Source: Chondrosia reniformis | Lineage: Eukaryota > Porifera > Demospongiae > Chondrillida > Chondrillidae | NCBI GenBank assembly: GCA_947172415.1 | Contig: OX359192.1 | Span: 622,501-686,500, forward strand | DNA: 64,000 nucleotides | Direction of reading: 5' to 3' | Shown here: piece after piece, positions 58,664 to 64,000 of the stretch | Position numbering within the stretch: position 1 is the stretch's first letter | Layout of the letters: every line of letters begins with the position of its first letter | Made by a program: the position numbers and the translations under genes | Notes under the pieces: generated by a model | Told to the model about the DNA's origin: nothing | Databases searched by the model: none | The model's input: only the letters and a program-made list of their open reading frames with translations

Positions 58664-59630
58664 TAAGTCCTTCATTCACAGAGATCTTGCAGCTAGTTAG
58701 ATGCCAGATACACCTGTAAGATAAAGAAATCCTAATCCATGACAACCGCTGTATGCAGGAATGTGATTAAATACAGCTATAATGTTTTTAGATTAGCGAT
58801 TTTGGAATGTCCAGAGATCTGGAGAGTAATGATTATTATAAGTCATCTGGAGGTCTAGTGCCAGCTACTCTTCTTATCTACTGTGTTAGGCACTTGCCTA
58901 CAGGAAGTACACTACTGCAAGTGACGTTTGGAGTTTTGGGTGCCTGTTGTTTGAAATGTGGAGCCTTGGAAACAAACCCCTTTACAATACCAAACTGGAG
59001 AATGTAAGTCAATCTTGTGATATTCCTGCACATAATTCACCACTGACTATTAAAGCATATAGAAAGTTTATAAATTTGTGCTTAATAATATATTATGTAT
59101 GTAGGTGTACCACGAACTAATGAAAGGCTATAGGACCGCTCCTCCACCTGGGTGCCCGAGAACAGTGTACACCATCATGATTGAGTGTTGGTGGGTTTTA
59201 GTTATATGAAGTGATGGCAAGGTGTTTGCTGTAATAGTAATAAGGTGGTTGTTTTAAAGTAGAAAATCTCTTGGTTAAAATGTTTAAAACAACTAGCGTT
59301 GCTGCTGTTCAACCAAACCACATGCAGTTGCCTTACTATCATGGCTGTATATGTCAGATAGGCACATATTCATTCAAACTACCTCTCCAACAGTAGATTT
59401 GGAAACATTTGGTTTTCAATCATTGCTTGTTTCCTTTCTATAGGCATCCAAATCCAGAGAAGAGACCAACTTTTGGCTCACTGTATGTGGTCTTGAACCA
59501 AAGAACCATCTGCAACTCTTACTTGACAACGAGAGTCAATCAGCTTTACTTGGAGACCATCTATCAAAAGGAACTTCACTCTTTATTGACTTGCAATCAC
59601 AATATAAATAACACAGTCATTATAGAATGA
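58664..59630 (+). pseudogene. Receptor tyrosine kinase pseudogene (C-lobe only)
   Basis: Kinase motifs appear in order: KSFIHRDLAA (58665-58694), DFGMSRDLESNDYYKSSGG (from 58798), ALAYRKYTTASDVWSFG, CLLFEMWSLGNKPLYN, then exons 59105-59190 (VYHELMKGYRTAPPPGCP) and 59444-59630 (HPNPEKRPTFGSL). Lesions: the frame runs into a stop right after HRDLAA, where a GT donor is expected but TT is found. One base is missing just before ISDFG. The segment that should hold VRWxAPE is lost with a frame change. No N-lobe or ectodomain exons are seen upstream. The sequence is closest to animal receptor or cytoplasmic tyrosine kinases; the subfamily is unclear. Confidence 0.82.
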
Positions 59631-60116
59631 TGTAAATATATTATGTATATACACTTACGTATCCTGTATTTTGCCAATTTTATAAACACAATGTGGTTAT
59701 TATTGTAAATTTGTATTTGGATTTAGTGTATATACATTTAGTTCTTCAACTCTCTATATAGATAGATAGATAGATAGATACATCTGCCAATATTTACGAG
59801 GGTATGCATGTCATAGACTTGAGAATATCAACATTCTAACTTCATGTTTAACCCTCAGAAATACATTTTGAATTAAGAATTTAAAATCTCCTTTTAATTA
59901 TTATAATAATATTATGCAAATATGCATCTATAAATGTTTTAACAAATGAATAAGAGTAGCTCGAAGAGCTCTGAAGGACATGCAGGTCTATGGATATAAA
60001 GTTGTTTTTAGATCAACTATACTTCATGTGGTTAGCATGACACCTCTCAGGATGGACATAATACACTTCAGTATATACTATACCATATGTATAAAAAGTT
60101 AAATAAGAATGAGTTT
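59631..60116. other. Intergenic between kinase pseudogene and IPO11
   Basis: AT-rich, with a short (GATA)n run at 59758-59778. No gene is seen. Confidence 0.6.
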
Positions 60117-63100
60117 TCATGTCTTTGGTAGCAACAGGGGCAGCAGGTCTTGAGGTAGGAACTCGATGAGCTGTTCCTTAATGACGGGGTCCACCGTAGC
60201 TACAAGACCAGCAAATGCTACCTCTCCATGTGCCGAGTGTGCTGAGTGAAGCTGAACTGAGACATACTGATAGAGTTTGACATTAAAGAGAGGATCATGA
60301 GAATCTACATTCTTCCTCCGAACAGCTTCCTCTGTGATCACCTTCTTGTTATCGATGTCCTCTTGGTTGGTTGTATAGAAATTATGACAAACAACACTAC
60401 ACGGGAGAGTGTATATACGTACACTGTTAGTAGACAACACTATCTAAATTATTATCAAAGCAGATTTAAGGAAACAGAGTAATGTCCTAAGATATGAATA
60501 ACTTGAGAAACAGTACTGTAATTTCAAAGGGACGGACTCACAAAAGATCAAAAAGAAAAGACTCTAGTGTCACTGATGAAGGATGGAACTCCCAGAAACA
60601 GCTGTGGCCCAGTGGAGAAAGGAAGAAAAGAATCCTAACTGTATCCTCATCCAAAGCTCTATAGGTTTGCCCTAAGTCATTAGTCTAAGATAATTGTGTT
60701 TAGCCTATTCTCTTTATGTTTCCTTGGCTTCATAGACATGATAAGCATAGTTTTTGGAATGTGGTGTTTTTATAATGTAATGTGCTACAATAGGAGAGGG
60801 TATGATATATACTTAATGAAGCTTACTCGTAGAAGGTACCAGTATTTTCATCGGTGTCTGTTGTATCATGCAGTACCTCCACACACATGTTGAGTAAGTT
60901 TCCAAACCTCTCAATCACACAACTATACACATGGGATATAGCAAGTAATATATCAGTCACACAACTATACATATAGCAAGCAGTAATGTATTGTTCAAGA
61001 CATTTGAAACATCTCTAATATATGATATATACGTACATTGTAGATTGTATACATGATATGTGGTATGGGTAGTATATACTGTAAGTATAATAAACTCATC
61101 TGTGAAAAACATGAAAATGTGTGCCTTGAAAACTTGGTGCCATATGGTATAATATAGGTACGTAGCAGAGGACAATTGATTATGGCTGATGGACCATTTA
61201 ACTGCATACTTACTCGTCCTTTACTGGAAGGAGAGCAGCTATTGCCAATCCTGTCATCTTGCGCTGTTGCAGATCAACCATAGAGTCCAGTCTCTCACTC
61301 CAAATATCAATAAGCATGCCAAACACAGTGACAACCTTCACAAATCAAAATCAAAACTTATACAAGATCACGCTCCACAAAGGCTTGGGTTTAATAAGAC
61401 ATACTGCACATCATAGCAAGAGATACATTAGTAGAGGATTCTTTACTCCACGTAAGGACTAACACTTTGATCCACTGATGTTGCAAACTTTTGCAAAAAT
61501 TGTAAAAGAAATGCAAAATTCTGAAACATCACTCTAGCAAATATCATCAGGTATTTGGAGAGCACAGGAGAATGAGTCTACATACATACATAGGAGATAG
61601 ATTTGACATGTATGAGTCTCAGTGTAGAAGTGTATATGGTGTATATCAGCTAACAGTTGCTTAGAAACACACAGCAAGTGAGTAGTCTCTCACCTCTTCC
61701 TTATTCAGCAGCTTGGTGATGATTACTTCAAGGCACGGAACCAGCAGTTGGGGTCCTCCTTCGGGAAACATTTGGACCACCCTCTCCATCACAGTCAAAA
61801 TAGCCTTTTGGCCCTCTTGTCTCACTTCATTCATGTACACTCGACAAGCTTCTACGACAATCTCCGAAGAAGCCTAAAGTATGAAAGTGGTTGACACACT
61901 ATATATAGTAGGTTGACTGTATAAAGACTACCTAGTCTCACTCCCATAGGTCACCACTATAGAGAGGTTGACTGTATAAAGACTACCTAGTCTCACTCCC
62001 ATAGGTCACCACTATAGAGAGGTTGACTGTATAAAGACTACCTAGTCTCACTCCCATAGGTCACCACTATAGAGAGGTTGACTGTATAAAGACTACCTAG
62101 TCTCACTCCCATAGGTCACCACTATAGAGAGGTTGACTGTATAAAGACTACCTAGTCTCACTCCCATAGGTCACCACTATAGAGAGGTTGACTGTATAAA
62201 GACTACCTAGTCTCACTCCCATAGGTCATCTCTATAGAGAGGTTGATTGTATAAAGACTACCTAGATAGGTCACCACTATAGAGAGGTTGACTGTATAAA
62301 GACTACCTAATCTCACTCCCATAGGTCACCACTATAGAGAGGTTGACTGTATAAAGACTACCTAGTCTCACTCCCATAGGTCACCACTATAGAGAGGTTG
62401 ACTGTATAAAGACTACCTAGTCTCACTCCCATAGGTCACCACTATAGAGAGGTTGACTGTATAAAGACTACCTAGTCTCACTCCCATAGGTCACCACTAT
62501 AGAGAGGTTGACTGTATAAAGACTACCTAGTCTCACTCCCATAGGTCACCACTATAGAGAGGTTGACTGTATAAAGACTACCTAGTCTCACTCCCATAGG
62601 TCACCACTATAGAGAGGTTGACTGTATAAAGACTACCTAGTCTCACTCCCATAGGTCACCACTATAGAGAGGTTGACTGTATAAAGACTACCTAGTCTCA
62701 CTCCCATAGGTCACCACTATAGAGAGGTTGACTGTATAAAGACTACCTAGTCTCACTCCCATAGGTCACCACTATAGAGAGGTTGACTGTATAAAGACTA
62801 CCTAGTCTCACTCCCATAGGTCACCACTATAGAGAGGTTGACTGTATAAAGACTACCTAGTCTCACTCCCATAGGTCACCACTATAGAGAGGTTGACTGT
62901 ATAAAGACTACCTAGTCTCACTCCCATAGGTCACCACTATAGAGAGGTTGACTGTATAAAGTCTACCTAGTCTCACTCCTATAGGTCACCACCATAGAGA
63001 GGTTGATTGTGTAAGCAATCAAGCTTACCTGAAGGAAGTCTGCTCCACCCAAAACAATGTAAGACTCAATAATCTTGAAGCACAGCGGTAGGCTTTCTGA

Positions 63101-64000
63101 CCCAATGTCTTGAGGAAAACAGAGTTAAATTTAATAGTATTATAAATTGCATAATATGGAAGAAACACTAGATGGTATATGCATACATATAATATTGTTA
63201 TATACTCATGCATACATCCAAGGAACGGAGCAATATTATGTCTTTTCAATCTAAACCAAGTTAATGATGTAGAGCCACTTCTACAAAGGCCTTTACTATA
63301 CAAGAATACTGAGAAGACAGCCATATTAGGTAGGCTATCCTTACCCATGAGACCTGATAAGGATGTCCCTGAATCTTCGGTGGGCGTGCCCAAGCCCAAC
63401 ACACCAGACATGTTTCTGAACAGCAGCAGCAGATCTGGTGAGAGTCCAGTGGAGTGTAACAACACAGATTGCCACAAGTCCAGAGCTCCTTCTCCGAGAT
63501 GAACATGAAAGGACTAAGTAAACATGACAAAATAAAGAAGTTACTAGTTCAGATATTATACCAAAAGGGAAGAAATAAGAGCACTTAGAATATAAGAGCA
63601 CTTAGAATATAAGAGCACTTAGAATATAAGAGCACTTAGAATATAAGAGCACTTAGAATATAAGAGCACTTAGAATATAAGAGCAGTTAGAATATAAGAG
63701 CACTTAGAATATAAGAGCAGTTAGAATATAAGAGCACTGAGTACAGGAGATAGAGAGCTGGAAGGCACACAGTACAGAAATATCTACAGATCGGCAAGAA
63801 CATCATGAAAATATATTACCTCAAATAAGTATATAAACTTTAGGTCTACATACAGTTAGTCACCTTTGTGACATCAGTGGCCATCTGTATGATGGGGAGT
63901 AGCAAGGCATGCAGCTCAGCAGAGAGGTAACCAAGACTACGAACAAGCTGTGTCAGCATGTCTATAATGACTCCCTGGACAATCCCTTCCGAGCTCGCCT
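60117..64000 (-). CDS. IPO11: Importin-11, C-terminal part (runs off edge)
   Basis: Eight exons in the window (minus): 64000(continuing)-63864, 63513-63345, 63108-63029, 61873-61694, 61577-61464, 61335-61214, 60922-60827 and 60396-60117. They join in phase to about 392 residues. Matches to human IPO11 include HLGEGALDLWQ, LLFRNMSGVLGL, LCFKIIESYIVLGGADFLQ, RKMTGLAIAALLPV, CVEVLHDT..DENTGTFYD and DPLFNVKLYQYVSVQL near the end. IPO11 is an importin-beta family receptor that carries UBE2E-type E2 enzymes and other cargo into the nucleus with Ran (family knowledge). The 5' half lies outside the window. The intron between 63029 and 61873 is almost entirely 55-bp satellite. Confidence 0.95.
60555..60680 (-). 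repeat. Dispersed repeat family R1, copy f
   Basis: In the IPO11 intron before the last exon, sense to the gene. GTCACTGATGAAGGATGGAA...CTGTATCCTCATCCAAAGCT matches the right half of R1 (2640-2790 in inverse). Confidence 0.75.
61908..63014 (+). repeat. 55-bp minisatellite filling an IPO11 intron
   Basis: About 20 copies of the same 55-bp unit as at 5746-6343, mostly identical, with one unit near 62250 missing about 14 bp. The array begins about 35 bp from one exon and ends about 14 bp from the other, so it accounts for nearly all of the 1155-bp intron. On the gene strand it is antisense relative to the ThrRS array. Confidence 0.97.
63578..63735 (+). repeat. 17-bp minisatellite in IPO11 intron
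   Basis: About nine copies of AGAGCA[C/G]TTAGAATATA in the intron between exons 64000-63864 and 63513-63345. Confidence 0.92.

Overview
The window is animal nuclear DNA. It is AT-rich, its genes are intron-rich with mostly short GT-AG introns, and it carries many minisatellites and short dispersed elements. Clear animal genes are present: COMMD10, a cytosolic-type ThrRS, NSA2, SLC30A5, IPO11 and a RIT-type Ras GTPase. Compact genes, tightly paired head-to-head promoters, an orphan intronless 7-TM receptor and CARD-AIG1 fusions suggest an early-branching animal, most likely a demosponge. That assignment is inference; no diagnostic marker is present. All splice structures below come from reading frames, GT/AG sites and phase agreement by eye, not from transcripts.

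Layout, left to right. 1-0.8 kb: diverged copy of a dispersed element whose other copy lies near 57.7-58 kb. 2.0-10.0 kb: COMMD10 (-) and threonyl-tRNA synthetase (+), head to head with 73 bp between ATGs. 10.4-13.7 kb: a single-pass Ig/FN3 receptor with an ITAM-like tail. 14.6-18.8 kb: two tandem four-TM paralogues (-). 18.9-22.6 kb: an apparently intact ISL2EU-type DNA transposon carrying a THAP-DDE transposase and a SAP-SWIM-YqaJ protein, inserted between the second four-TM gene and a DUF4291 gene (22.7-24.0 kb). 26.4-29.7 kb: an RG-repeat ORF and a PARP-domain protein. 30.9-36.3 kb: a RIT-like GTPase and an ISY1-like protein. 37.6-38.6 kb: an intronless 7-TM receptor. 38.7-47.6 kb: two CARD-AIG1 GTPase genes (+), each preceded by sulfatase sequence on the minus strand (a 157-bp relic before copy 1, a full gene before copy 2). 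48.3-55.9 kb: NSA2 (-) and the zinc transporter SLC30A5 (+), head to head with 57 bp between ATGs. 57-59.6 kb: a LINE 3' end, the second copy of the left-end element, and a tyrosine-kinase pseudogene. 60.1-64 kb: the 3' part of IPO11 (-), running off the edge.

The housekeeping genes serve translation (ThrRS), 60S ribosome assembly (NSA2), nuclear import (IPO11), endosomal sorting (COMMD10) and secretory-pathway zinc supply (SLC30A5). The human counterparts of all five lie on chromosome 5, so the window may preserve an ancient animal linkage group. The most novel material is the CARD-AIG1-coiled-coil-CaaX pair. Also notable are the ISL2EU element splitting a short shared promoter, a 55-bp satellite that nearly fills two unrelated introns, and a minisatellite that multiplies a 5' splice site in NSA2.
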